Shown here in pieces: positions 36,228 to 44,243 of a DNA stretch of 64,000 bases (position 1 is its first letter; every line of letters begins with the position of its first letter). Source of the stretch: Tepidicella baoligensis (GTDB lineage: Bacteria > Pseudomonadota > Gammaproteobacteria > Burkholderiales > Burkholderiaceae_C); NCBI RefSeq assembly GCF_013432195.1, contig NZ_JACCDB010000013.1:1-64000 (forward strand). The letters run 5' to 3'. The translations under genes and the position numbers were made by a program. The notes beneath the pieces are model-generated. The model ran no database searches. It was not told the DNA's origin and worked only from the letters and a program-made list of their open reading frames with translations.

Positions 36228-38570
36228 ATGATCGGCAGGGGAGTGCCAGGAAAGGCATCGACGCAGCCACAGGCCAGTGTGCAGGGGTTGGTGTTTGCTG
36301 CTCTGTGGGTTGTGGCGCTGGCCGAGCTGTCTCGTCAGCTCGCGTTCAGCGACCAGTCGCTGTCTTTGGTGTGGCCGATCTCGGGCTTCGGCCTCGCCAT
36401 GCTCTACCGCTGGCAGTGGCGGGGCTTGTTGGCACTGTTGGCTGGACTGGTGGCGTGGTCGGGTTGGCACTACGGCGCCAACCCGCTGGCGGTGCCAGCG
36501 GTGGCCCTGGCGGGTAGCATCGGTCCGGCTGCGGTATGGGCCGCAACGCGCCGCACCATGTCTGAGGAGCCCCGGCCGTTCGAGCGCATCGCTTCTGTTA
36601 CCCGCTGGCTCAAGGCCGAACTGCTGGTGGGCGCGCCACTGGCAGCGACCTGCGGCGTGGCGGTCCTGGGTCTGGTGGAGCCGCCTGCCTCGGATCGCTC
36701 GGCGGCGCTGCTGGTGTTGGAGTGGGCAGGGTACTGGATCATCGAGTCATGCGGGGCCTTGCTCGTGGCCCCGGTGGCCTGGCATCTGATGATCGGGCAA
36801 CCGGGCTCTCGCTTCAGGCAGCGGGTGCGGGAGCTCTTGGCCGATTTGACCGCCCACCGTGGCTTGTTATGGTTGAGTCCCCTGATGGCCAGCTTGTTGG
36901 CTGCCACATTCGCGTTGGGCGACACCTCCAACGCTCAGGCGTTTTCTTACTTTCTGTTGCCGGTTCTGCTGGTCGTGGCCAACCAATGTCGGCCGGCTGC
37001 GGTGCACGCGCACGTCATGTTTGCGGCCTTGCTGGTGACGGCGGCATCGGCCTTCAGCATGCGGCACCTGCACCCCAACGCAGGCGCGGACATGCTCGTC
37101 CAGCTGGTCTTGCTGGTGTTGTTTCTGCTCGTGTCCGCCGGTGTGCTGCTGGTGCTGGTCGCGGTGTATGCCGAGCGGCATGAGGCCCTGGAGCGGTTGC
37201 AAAGCCTGGCATTCATCGATCCACTCACCGAACTGCTCACCGACGCGGGCCTGGCGCGTGCCTACGAGCAGCGCGACCCCGCCGCGGTGCCGGCACTGGT
37301 GTTGGTGCGCCTGGCCAATTGGAGAGCCATCGAGTACCTCGACGGTCCGGCTGCGCTCGGGGCGCTGGAAACGGCGGCAGCGCGGCGGCTGCGCGCCGTG
37401 GCGCCCACGGTGGTTTGGGCGCGCAGCACCCCCGGGCGCTACGTGGGGCTGTTGACGGAAACCGCGTTGCGCTCCGGCGACTTGGCTCAGTGGCAGGCCA
37501 GTGTCGCTGCTGCCACGGCCAGGGATGCGGGGCAGGCCACGGAGCAGCAGGTCCGTCCGCTGTGGCGCAGTTGTGCCGTCATCGCGCCGGCTGGGGCCGA
37601 GCCGTCCCCGGGGTTGCAGACCTTGCTGCTGCGTTTGCGTGAGATCGACTTGGCTCAAGCCGATGATGCCGATCCCGTCCTGGTGCGTATGCATCCCGAG
37701 GACGGCGAGCGGCTGCGCGCCATGACCACGGGCGTGGAGCGTGTCCGGCGGGCCATCACCGAGCGTCGCCTGCATCTGGTGGCGCAACCCATCGTCTCGC
37801 TGCGCGAAGGGCAGGCCCGTGTCGCCGCCGAAGTGCTGGTGCGGTTGCGCGATGAGGACGGCCATGATGTCCCGCCGGCCCAGTTCATGGCCGCCGCCGT
37901 ACAGGGCGAGCTCATGCCCTTGCTGGACCGGGCCGTGGTCGAAGAAGCGGCGGCCATGTTCGCGCGCCATCCCGCCGCGCTGGCACGCATCGACTACTGC
38001 AGCATCAACCTCTCGGGCCCGACGCTGGCGCGCGCCGACCTGGGCGAGTGGCTGGCGGGGCTGTTTGGCCGCTACGCCGTGCCGGCACAACGCGTCGTGT
38101 TCGAGATCACCGAGAGCCAGGCGATCGCCCAGCCGCGCGACGCGGCCCAATCCTTGGCGCGGTTGCGGGAAGAGGGCTTTCGCGTCGCCATCGACGACTT
38201 TGGCACCGGGCACGCGACTTTCGACTACCTCAAGCGTTTTCCGGTAGACATCATCAAGATCGACGGTGCCTTCGTGCGGGAGTTGCAACACCAACCCGTG
38301 GACCGGGTGATCGTGCGCGCCATGGTGGAGGTGGCTCGCGTGCTGCAGGTCAAGACGGTGGCCGAGTTCGTCGAGTCTGCCGAACTTCTGGAGCGGGTGC
38401 GCGAACTCGGCATCGATGCCGCCCAGGGTTACCACCTCGGCCGTCCGCGTCCGCTGGATGACTGGTTGGCCGAGGTGTCATCTTCCGAGAGCACCGGCGG
38501 CAGCCCATTCACGACGGACATGGCACATCGTCAACCACCATGGAATCCCTCCAAGCCGCAGGCAGTTTGA
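36228..38570 (+). CDS. Membrane EAL-domain protein with degenerate GGDEF
   Basis: A 780-residue predicted c-di-GMP phosphodiesterase. Residues about 15-310 hold eight or so hydrophobic segments, resembling a MASE1 sensor. A GGDEF-like domain follows (LAFIDPLTELLTDAGL) but the catalytic loop reads PGRYVG instead of GGDEF, so cyclase activity is unlikely. The EAL domain looks intact: the signature is EVL (AEVLVRL), the Asn in CSINLSG, the Glu in FEITES, the Asp pair in AIDDFGTGH, the Lys in DIIKID and the Glu in AEFVE. A non-conserved tail of about 30 residues follows. It starts 145 bp after dnaB. Signal unknown. Confidence 0.88.
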   Translation: MIGRGVPGKASTQPQASVQGLVFAALWVVALAELSRQLAFSDQSLSLVWPISGFGLAMLYRWQWRGLLALLAGLVAWSGWHYGANPLAVPAVALAGSIGPAAVWAATRRTMSEEPRPFERIASVTRWLKAELLVGAPLAATCGVAVLGLVEPPASDRSAALLVLEWAGYWIIESCGALLVAPVAWHLMIGQPGSRFRQRVRELLADLTAHRGLLWLSPLMASLLAATFALGDTSNAQAFSYFLLPVLLVVANQCRPAAVHAHVMFAALLVTAASAFSMRHLHPNAGADMLVQLVLLVLFLLVSAGVLLVLVAVYAERHEALERLQSLAFIDPLTELLTDAGLARAYEQRDPAAVPALVLVRLANWRAIEYLDGPAALGALETAAARRLRAVAPTVVWARSTPGRYVGLLTETALRSGDLAQWQASVAAATARDAGQATEQQVRPLWRSCAVIAPAGAEPSPGLQTLLLRLREIDLAQADDADPVLVRMHPEDGERLRAMTTGVERVRRAITERRLHLVAQPIVSLREGQARVAAEVLVRLRDEDGHDVPPAQFMAAAVQGELMPLLDRAVVEEAAAMFARHPAALARIDYCSINLSGPTLARADLGEWLAGLFGRYAVPAQRVVFEITESQAIAQPRDAAQSLARLREEGFRVAIDDFGTGHATFDYLKRFPVDIIKIDGAFVRELQHQPVDRVIVRAMVEVARVLQVKTVAEFVESAELLERVRELGIDAAQGYHLGRPRPLDDWLAEVSSSESTGGSPFTTDMAHRQPPWNPSKPQAV

Positions 38571-38760
38571 CGGCTCGGTTGGGCGAGTCGTGTTCGACCG
38601 CGCCCTCCACCGTGTCCACCAGCCCCCAGCCCCAGGCTTGCAGCGGCGAAATGGCTTGGTCGCGATTCAGCATGCTGGCCAGCAGGTTGCGATACGCATC
38701 GAGCCACAAACCCGGGTCCCTGCAGTCTTGCAGGCGCGTTGGCGCCAGCCATGCCGGCAC
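38509..38760 (-). CDS. Hypothetical 83-residue protein downstream of phoH
   Basis: A GTG-started frame 16 nt after the phoH stop on the same strand, in a 206-bp space with no other gene. The product is Trp- and Leu-rich with an amphipathic look (GLWLDAYRNLLASMLN, then SPLQAWGWGLVD) and does not resemble a frame shadow. It overlaps the last 62 bp of the convergent EAL gene, in the part encoding that protein's non-conserved tail. No convincing ribosome-binding site precedes it, and I do not recognise a family. It could be a remnant of a longer gene. Confidence 0.35.
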   Translation of the reverse strand: MPAWLAPTRLQDCRDPGLWLDAYRNLLASMLNRDQAISPLQAWGWGLVDTVEGAVEHDSPNRAVKLPAAWRDSMVVDDVPCPS

Positions 38761-38776
38761 AACTCAGAAAACCAAC

Positions 38777-40474
38777 TTACAAAACATCGCTCGCAAAATC
38801 CGCCAGGCGTGAGCGCTCCCCGCGCGCCAGCGTGATGTGTCCGCCATGCGGCCAGCCCTTGAAGCGGTCCACCGCGTAGGTCAGGCCGCTGGAGCCTTCG
38901 GTGAGGTAGGGCGTGTCGATCTGGGCCAGGTTGCCCATGCAGATGATCTTGGTGCCGGGGCCGGCGCGGGTGATGAGCGTCTTCATCTGCTTGGGCGTGA
39001 GGTTTTGCGCCTCGTCGATGATGACGTACTTGTTCATGAAAGTGCGCCCGCGCATGAAGTTCATGCTCTTGACCTTGATGCGGCTGCGAATGAGTTCGTT
39101 GGTGGCCGCGCGCCCCCACTCGCCGGCGTTGCCGCCGTTGCCCTTGGCCAGGAACTCCAGGTTGTCGTCCAGCGCGCCCATCCAGGGGCCCATTTTTTCT
39201 TCTTCGGTGCCAGGCAAAAAGCCGATGTCCTCGCCCACGCTGACGGTGGCGCGGGTCATGATGATTTCGGTGTAGCAGCGCTCGTCCAGCACCTGCGTGA
39301 GTCCGGCCGCCAGGGCCATGAGCGTCTTGCCGGTGCCGGCCGTGCCGGCCAGGGTCACGAAGTCGATCTCCGGGTCCATGAGCAGGTTGAGGGCGAAATT
39401 CTGCTCCCGGTTGCGGCTGGTCACGCCCCAGACGGCGTTCTTGAGGTGGGTGTAGTCCTTGAGCGTTTTGAGCACGGCCTGTTTGCCACGCACTTCGGTG
39501 ACGCGGGCATAGAGCGAAGGCTCGCCCGCGGCCTCGAAGTACACGAACTGGTTGATCACCAGTTGCTCGACGATGGGGCCGCTGATGCGGTAAAACGTGT
39601 GGCCGCCCTGTTGCCAGCTTTCCAGCGTCTTGCTCTGGCGGGTCCAGAAGTCCGGGGGCAGGGCGAGCGAGCCGGGGTAGAGCAGTTCGCCGTCGTCCAG
39701 CGTCTTGTCGTTTTCGTAGTCTTCGGCGGCGAGGCCCAGCGCGCGGGCCTTGACGCGCATGTTGATGTCTTTTGACACCAGCACCACTTCACGCCCGGGG
39801 TGTTTGATTTTCAGGGCCTGAACCACGCCCAGGATCTGGTTGTCGGCTTTGCCCTGGGGCAGGCTGTTGGGCAGGTCGTGCTGCAGCGGAACGGTCTGGA
39901 AGAACAGGCAGCCGGTGGCCTCGGAGTTGCCCAAGGCCGACAGGGCCAGACCGCTGCTGATGTCGCCGCCGCGCTGGGCGGCCAGGGTGTCGAGCGTTCG
40001 GCTGGCCTGACGGGCGTTGCGCGCGACTTCGCTCATCCCTTTCTTGTTGGCGTCCAGCTCTTCGAGCACGATCATGGGCAGGAAGATATCGTGTTCCTCG
40101 AAGCGGAACAGGCTGGTGGGGTCGTGCATGAGCACGTTGGTGTCGAGCACGAACAGGCGCGTGGAGCCTGGCGAGGTGTTTGCTTTGCCGCGCCGCTGTC
40201 GATGGGTTGCCTTGGACGGCTCCGCCTGACCGCGTGGAGCCGCCGTGCTGGCCGGTTTGGAGGCGGTACTGGTTGGGGATTCAGCGGAAGATCGGGTGGA
40301 TCGGGCGGTGCGAGGCTTGGGCGGTGCGGCTGGCTGTTCGATCGGGGTCGGGGCGGTCAGCGAGGTGGTGAGTTCGATCGGGTCGTTGGAGGTTGGGCGG
40401 GCTGCTCGGGCGGCATCGACGGCTGATGCGGACAGGCGGTCGGCCTTCTTGGTGGGTGCAGGAGGAAGGGGCAT
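38777..40474 (-). CDS. PIN domain-PhoH family ATPase
   Basis: A 565-residue two-domain protein. Residues 1-105 are Pro/Ala/Ser/Thr-rich and probably disordered. A PIN nuclease domain follows (FVLDTNVLMHDP with Asp111; the acidic site continues near residue 211 KADNQIL and 236 KDINMR). The C-terminal PhoH ATPase has Walker A GTAGTGKT at 377-384 and Walker B KYVIIDEAQN. In the related PhoH2 proteins the fused domains give RNA helicase and RNase activity, so an RNA-processing role under stress is likely. The gene is downstream of bcp on the same strand but separated by a terminator. The start could be later within the disordered part. Confidence 0.9.
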   Translation of the reverse strand: MPLPPAPTKKADRLSASAVDAARAARPTSNDPIELTTSLTAPTPIEQPAAPPKPRTARSTRSSAESPTSTASKPASTAAPRGQAEPSKATHRQRRGKANTSPGSTRLFVLDTNVLMHDPTSLFRFEEHDIFLPMIVLEELDANKKGMSEVARNARQASRTLDTLAAQRGGDISSGLALSALGNSEATGCLFFQTVPLQHDLPNSLPQGKADNQILGVVQALKIKHPGREVVLVSKDINMRVKARALGLAAEDYENDKTLDDGELLYPGSLALPPDFWTRQSKTLESWQQGGHTFYRISGPIVEQLVINQFVYFEAAGEPSLYARVTEVRGKQAVLKTLKDYTHLKNAVWGVTSRNREQNFALNLLMDPEIDFVTLAGTAGTGKTLMALAAGLTQVLDERCYTEIIMTRATVSVGEDIGFLPGTEEEKMGPWMGALDDNLEFLAKGNGGNAGEWGRAATNELIRSRIKVKSMNFMRGRTFMNKYVIIDEAQNLTPKQMKTLITRAGPGTKIICMGNLAQIDTPYLTEGSSGLTYAVDRFKGWPHGGHITLARGERSRLADFASDVL

Positions 40475-40500
40475 GGTTCAAAGACCGGAATGGGCAGCAA

Positions 40501-40533
40501 TGAAAAAGCCGCCACGGGCAGCCCGGGCGGCTT
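40501..40533 (-). terminator. Rho-independent terminator of bcp
   Basis: On the minus strand AAGCCGCC and GGCGGCTT (40526-40533 and 40506-40513 on the plus strand) form an 8-bp stem with a 12-nt loop, followed by TTT in the transcript direction (CTTTTTCA). It lies about 75 nt past the bcp stop and separates it from phoH. Confidence 0.8.
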
Positions 40534-40606
40534 GGATAGGAGGCGGGTTGACGTGAAGCGCCGAACTCAGATGCATAAGTTCATTATGCACCACGGCAGG
40601 TTGTGG

Positions 40607-41083
40607 TCAGGCTGCCTTTTTGATCATCTTCACGGCCTTGAGAACCTCTTCCACATGGCCCGGAACTTTCAGGCCGCGCCATTCCTGCAGCAGCACGCCG
40701 TCGGGGCCGATCAGGAAGGTGCTGCGTTCGATGCCTTTGACCTTCTTGCCGTACATGATTTTGTTTTTGACCACGCCAAACATGTGGCACATTTTTTCTT
40801 CGGTGTCGGCGATGAGCTCGAAAGGCAGTTCCAGCTTGGCCTTGAAGTCTTCGTGGGACTTCATGTTGTCGCGTGAAACGCCAAACACCTCGGCACCGGC
40901 TTTGACGAAGTCCTTGTACCTGTCACGGAACTGCATGGCCTCAGTGGTGCAGCCGGGGGTGTTGTCCTTGGGGTAGAAGTACAGGATCAAGGTTTGCCCG
41001 AGGTGGGACTGATGCGTGACCTTGACACCGCCCGTGGCATTGGCTTCAAATTCAGGAATGGGTTTATTGACGACGACGGCCAT
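40607..41083 (-). CDS. bcp: Thioredoxin-dependent thiol peroxidase (Bcp/PrxQ-type peroxiredoxin)
   Basis: A 158-residue peroxiredoxin reducing hydrogen peroxide and organic peroxides. The peroxidatic Cys45 is in NTPGCTTEAM, after the strand LYFYPKDN; the conserved Arg is in IERSTFLIGPDG. The resolving cysteine found five residues later in E. coli Bcp (PGCTVQAC) is Met50 here, so it should work as a one-cysteine type, or use the Cys in KMCHMFG. The length is typical. It starts 139 nt from the divergent Mth938-like gene's stop on the same strand and ends at its own terminator. Confidence 0.93.
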   Translation of the reverse strand: MAVVVNKPIPEFEANATGGVKVTHQSHLGQTLILYFYPKDNTPGCTTEAMQFRDRYKDFVKAGAEVFGVSRDNMKSHEDFKAKLELPFELIADTEEKMCHMFGVVKNKIMYGKKVKGIERSTFLIGPDGVLLQEWRGLKVPGHVEEVLKAVKMIKKAA

Positions 41084-41221
41084 GTAGCGGATCCCCTGCT
41101 AGGTTGAATGCTGCGAAGGCGCTCGGTAGCGATCACCCGGCTCGCTCGTACAGAGAAGCGGCGGGCGCCGAACGTAATACCGCATTTTACCCCGAAAGGG
41201 GCCGCCTTCTGGGCTGGCCGA

Positions 41222-41596
41222 CTAAGGGGTTTCGATGAGCAAGGCCGCAGCCACCCGGCGCCCTTCGCCGGCGAGGATGTTGTAAGTGCGTGCAGCGGCC
41301 ATGGTATCCATGGTTTCCACGCCGATGCCGGCTTCGATCAGCGGGCGCAGCAGAGCGGGGGACACGAACCTCAGCTTCAGCCCGCTGCCGAAAATCACCA
41401 GTTCAGGACGCCATTGGGCCAGTGCTTCGAAATGCGCTGCGGTCAGTGCCGCATGCTGGGCGCAACCCCACGGTTTGAGGTAGCCTTCCGAACAGAAAAT
41501 GACGCTTTCCTCGTATCGCTGACCGCCGATCATCACCCAGCCCGGGCCGTGGGCATGGACGGCCAGGGTGTCGAATCGGTCTGGTTGGAGCTTCAT
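41222..41596 (-). CDS. Mth938-like domain protein (DUF498 family)
   Basis: A 124-residue protein of the Xcc1710/Mth938-like family, related to the mitochondrial complex I assembly factor NDUFAF3. It has the family layout: an opening helix-strand (DRFDTLAVHAHGPGWVMIGG), a central PELVIFGSGLKLRF segment and the GIGVETMDTMAAARTYNILAGEGR motif close to the C-terminus. Its bacterial role is not established. It diverges from alaA with 55 bp between the starts. Confidence 0.85.
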   Translation of the reverse strand: MKLQPDRFDTLAVHAHGPGWVMIGGQRYEESVIFCSEGYLKPWGCAQHAALTAAHFEALAQWRPELVIFGSGLKLRFVSPALLRPLIEAGIGVETMDTMAAARTYNILAGEGRRVAAALLIETP

Positions 41597-41651
41597 GACG
41601 GATCGCGGGTCGAAAATATGGTGAAATTATAGGTTTCACCTCCTGCGCATC

Positions 41652-42884
41652 ATGCACTCCACGCCCATATCCAAATCCGCCAAGCTGGCCAATGTCTGTT
41701 ACGACATCCGGGGTCCCGTGCTGGACAAGGCGCGAGCGATGGAGGAAGAGGGCCAGAAGATCATCAAGCTCAACATCGGCAACCTGGCGGTGTTCGGGTT
41801 GGAGCCGCCCGACGAAATCTTGCAGGACATGATCCGCAATCTGCCGAACGCGGCGGGTTACACCGACAGCAAGGGCCTGTTCGCCCCGCGCAAGGCCATC
41901 GTGCACTACACCCAGGAAAAGCGCATCGCGGGTGTCACGGTCGATGACGTGTATCTGGGCAATGGCGCGAGCGAGCTCATCACCATGAGCATGAACGCGC
42001 TGCTCAACGCGGGCGACGAGATTCTGGTGCCGGCGCCCGACTACCCGCTGTGGACGGCCTCGGTGTCGCTTTCGGGCGGCACGCCGGTGCACTACCTGTG
42101 CGACGAGCAGGCCGACTGGACACCAGACCTGGCCGACATCGAACGCAAGATCACCCCCCGCACCAAGGGCATTGTGGTGATCAACCCCAACAACCCGACC
42201 GGCGCGCTCTACCCGAACGAGGTGCTCCAGGCCATCGTGGAACTGGCGCGCAAGCACGACCTGATCGTTTTTGCCGACGAGATTTATGACAAGGTGCTGT
42301 ACGACGGTCATGTGCACACATCCATCGCCTCGCTGGCCGATGACGTGCTGTTCGTCACCTTCAACGGCCTGAGCAAGAACTACCGCTCCTGCGGCTACCG
42401 AGCGGGCTGGATGATCGTCTCGGGCGACAAGCGCCGCGCCAAAGACTACATCGAAGGCCTGAACATGCTGGCCTCGATGCGGTTGTGCGCCAACACGCCC
42501 GGGCAACTGGCGATCCAGACCGCACTGGGCGGCTACCAGAGCATCAACGACCTGGTCGCCCCCACCGGCCGCCTGTGCCGCCAGCGCGACCTGGCGCACC
42601 GGCTGCTGACCGAGATCCCGGGGGTGACGTGCGTCAAGCCCAAGGCCGCGCTGTACATGTTCCCGCGGCTGGACCCGAAAATCTACCCCATCGAGGATGA
42701 CCAGCAGTTCGCCTATGAACTGCTGGCCGAGGAAAAGGTGCTCATCGTGCAAGGCACGGGGTTCAATTACCCGACCCCGGACCACTTCCGCTTGGTTTTC
42801 CTGCCGCACGAGGACGACCTGGCCGATGCCGTGGGCCGCATCGCCCGCTTTCTGGCGCATTACCGCAAGCGCCACGGCACCTGA
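41652..42884 (+). CDS. alaA: Alanine transaminase (AlaA-like aminotransferase)
   Basis: A 410-residue fold-type I aminotransferase, most like E. coli AlaA, which makes alanine from pyruvate and glutamate. Features seen are KLNIGNLAVFGLEPPDE, GNGASELI, the Asn-Pro motif VINPNNPTGALYP, the Asp of FADEIYDKVLYD, the Schiff-base lysine in NGLSKNYRSCGYRAGWM and the C-terminal Arg in DHFRLVFLP. It is the first gene of a run alaA-hom-thrC-mobB-moeA-moaD-moaE. The gap to hom is 48 bp. Confidence 0.93.
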   Translation: MHSTPISKSAKLANVCYDIRGPVLDKARAMEEEGQKIIKLNIGNLAVFGLEPPDEILQDMIRNLPNAAGYTDSKGLFAPRKAIVHYTQEKRIAGVTVDDVYLGNGASELITMSMNALLNAGDEILVPAPDYPLWTASVSLSGGTPVHYLCDEQADWTPDLADIERKITPRTKGIVVINPNNPTGALYPNEVLQAIVELARKHDLIVFADEIYDKVLYDGHVHTSIASLADDVLFVTFNGLSKNYRSCGYRAGWMIVSGDKRRAKDYIEGLNMLASMRLCANTPGQLAIQTALGGYQSINDLVAPTGRLCRQRDLAHRLLTEIPGVTCVKPKAALYMFPRLDPKIYPIEDDQQFAYELLAEEKVLIVQGTGFNYPTPDHFRLVFLPHEDDLADAVGRIARFLAHYRKRHGT

Positions 42885-42932
42885 TCCGCGCGCATGTCAC
42901 CATCCACCTTTCTGACCGAGAACCGAACCGAT

Positions 42933-44243
42933 ATGAAACCGATACAAGTGGGCCTGCTGGGCATAGGAACCGTAGGCAGTGGTGTGTTCCATGTGCTCAA
43001 ACGCAATCAGGCGGAGATTCAGCGCCGCGCCGGCCGCGGCATCGAAATTGCCATGGTCGCCGACCTGGACGTGGCGCGTGCCCAATCCATCGTGGGCGAG
43101 GGCGTGCGGGTGGTCAATGACGCCCGGCAGGTGATTGCCAATCCCGATATCGACATCGTGGTCGAACTCATTGGCGGCTACGGCATTGCCAAGGCGCTGG
43201 TGATGGAGGCCATCGATGCTGGCAAGCATGTGGTCACGGCCAACAAAGCCTTGCTTGCCGTGCATGGCACCGAAATCTTCGCGGCCGCGCAGGCCAAGGG
43301 CGTTATGGTGGCGTTCGAGGCCGCCGTGGCCGGTGGCATTCCCATCATCAAGGCGCTGCGCGAGGGGCTGACCGCCAACCAGATCCAGTGGGTGGCCGGC
43401 ATCATCAACGGCACCACCAACTTCATCCTGTCGGAAATGCGCGAACAGGGGCTGGATTTCGACATGGCGCTCAAGGAGGCCCAGCGCCTGGGCTACGCCG
43501 AAGCCGACCCGACCTTCGACATCGAGGGCGTGGACGCCGCGCACAAGGCGACCATCATGAGCGCGATTGCCTTCGGCATTCCGGTGCAGTTCGACAAGGC
43601 CCACGTGGAAGGCATCACCAAGCTGGAGGCGGCCGACATCCGTTACGCCGAGCAGCTGGGCTACCGCATCAAGCTGCTGGGCATCACCAAGCGCGCGGAG
43701 CAGGGCATCGAGCTGCGCGTGCATCCCTGCCTGGTCCCCGCCAAGCGCCTGATCGCCAACGTGGAAGGCGCCATGAACGCCGTGGTGGTGCAGGGCGATG
43801 CCGTGGGCACCACGCTGTACTACGGCAAGGGCGCGGGCAGCGAGCCCACGGCCAGCGCCGTCATCGCCGACCTGGTGGACGTGACCCGCCTGCACACCGC
43901 CGACCCCCTCAACCGCGTGCCGCACCTGGCGTTCCAGCCGGCGTCGATGAGCGACCTGCCGGTCCTGCCCATGAGCGAGGTGGTCACGAGCTACTACCTG
44001 CGCCTGCGCGTCGCCGACGAGGCGGGGGTGCTGGCCAAGGTCACGGGCCTGCTGGCCGAGGCCGGCATCAGCATCGACGCCGTGTTGCAACGCGAAGCCG
44101 AGGAGGGCAGTCGCCAGACCGACCTCATCATCCTGACCCACAGCACGCGCGAAGGCACCATGAACGACGCCATCGCTCACATGCAGGGGTTGCCCACCGT
44201 GCTGGCTCCGATCGTGCGCATCCGCAAGGAGGAGCTGGCCTGA
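42933..44243 (+). CDS. hom: Homoserine dehydrogenase
   Basis: A 436-residue NAD(P)-dependent enzyme forming homoserine from aspartate semialdehyde, the branch point to threonine and methionine. The Rossmann loop is GLLGIGTVGSGV; the catalytic region has the IINGTTNFILSEM and GYAEADPTFDIEGVDAAHK motifs; a C-terminal ACT domain (YYLRLRVADEAGVLAKVTGL) is probably for threonine feedback. The second ATG was preferred because it gives the standard start MKPIQVGLLG; the first would add 13 residues. The stop overlaps the thrC ATG (TGATG), so translation is coupled. Confidence 0.96.
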   Translation: MKPIQVGLLGIGTVGSGVFHVLKRNQAEIQRRAGRGIEIAMVADLDVARAQSIVGEGVRVVNDARQVIANPDIDIVVELIGGYGIAKALVMEAIDAGKHVVTANKALLAVHGTEIFAAAQAKGVMVAFEAAVAGGIPIIKALREGLTANQIQWVAGIINGTTNFILSEMREQGLDFDMALKEAQRLGYAEADPTFDIEGVDAAHKATIMSAIAFGIPVQFDKAHVEGITKLEAADIRYAEQLGYRIKLLGITKRAEQGIELRVHPCLVPAKRLIANVEGAMNAVVVQGDAVGTTLYYGKGAGSEPTASAVIADLVDVTRLHTADPLNRVPHLAFQPASMSDLPVLPMSEVVTSYYLRLRVADEAGVLAKVTGLLAEAGISIDAVLQREAEEGSRQTDLIILTHSTREGTMNDAIAHMQGLPTVLAPIVRIRKEELA

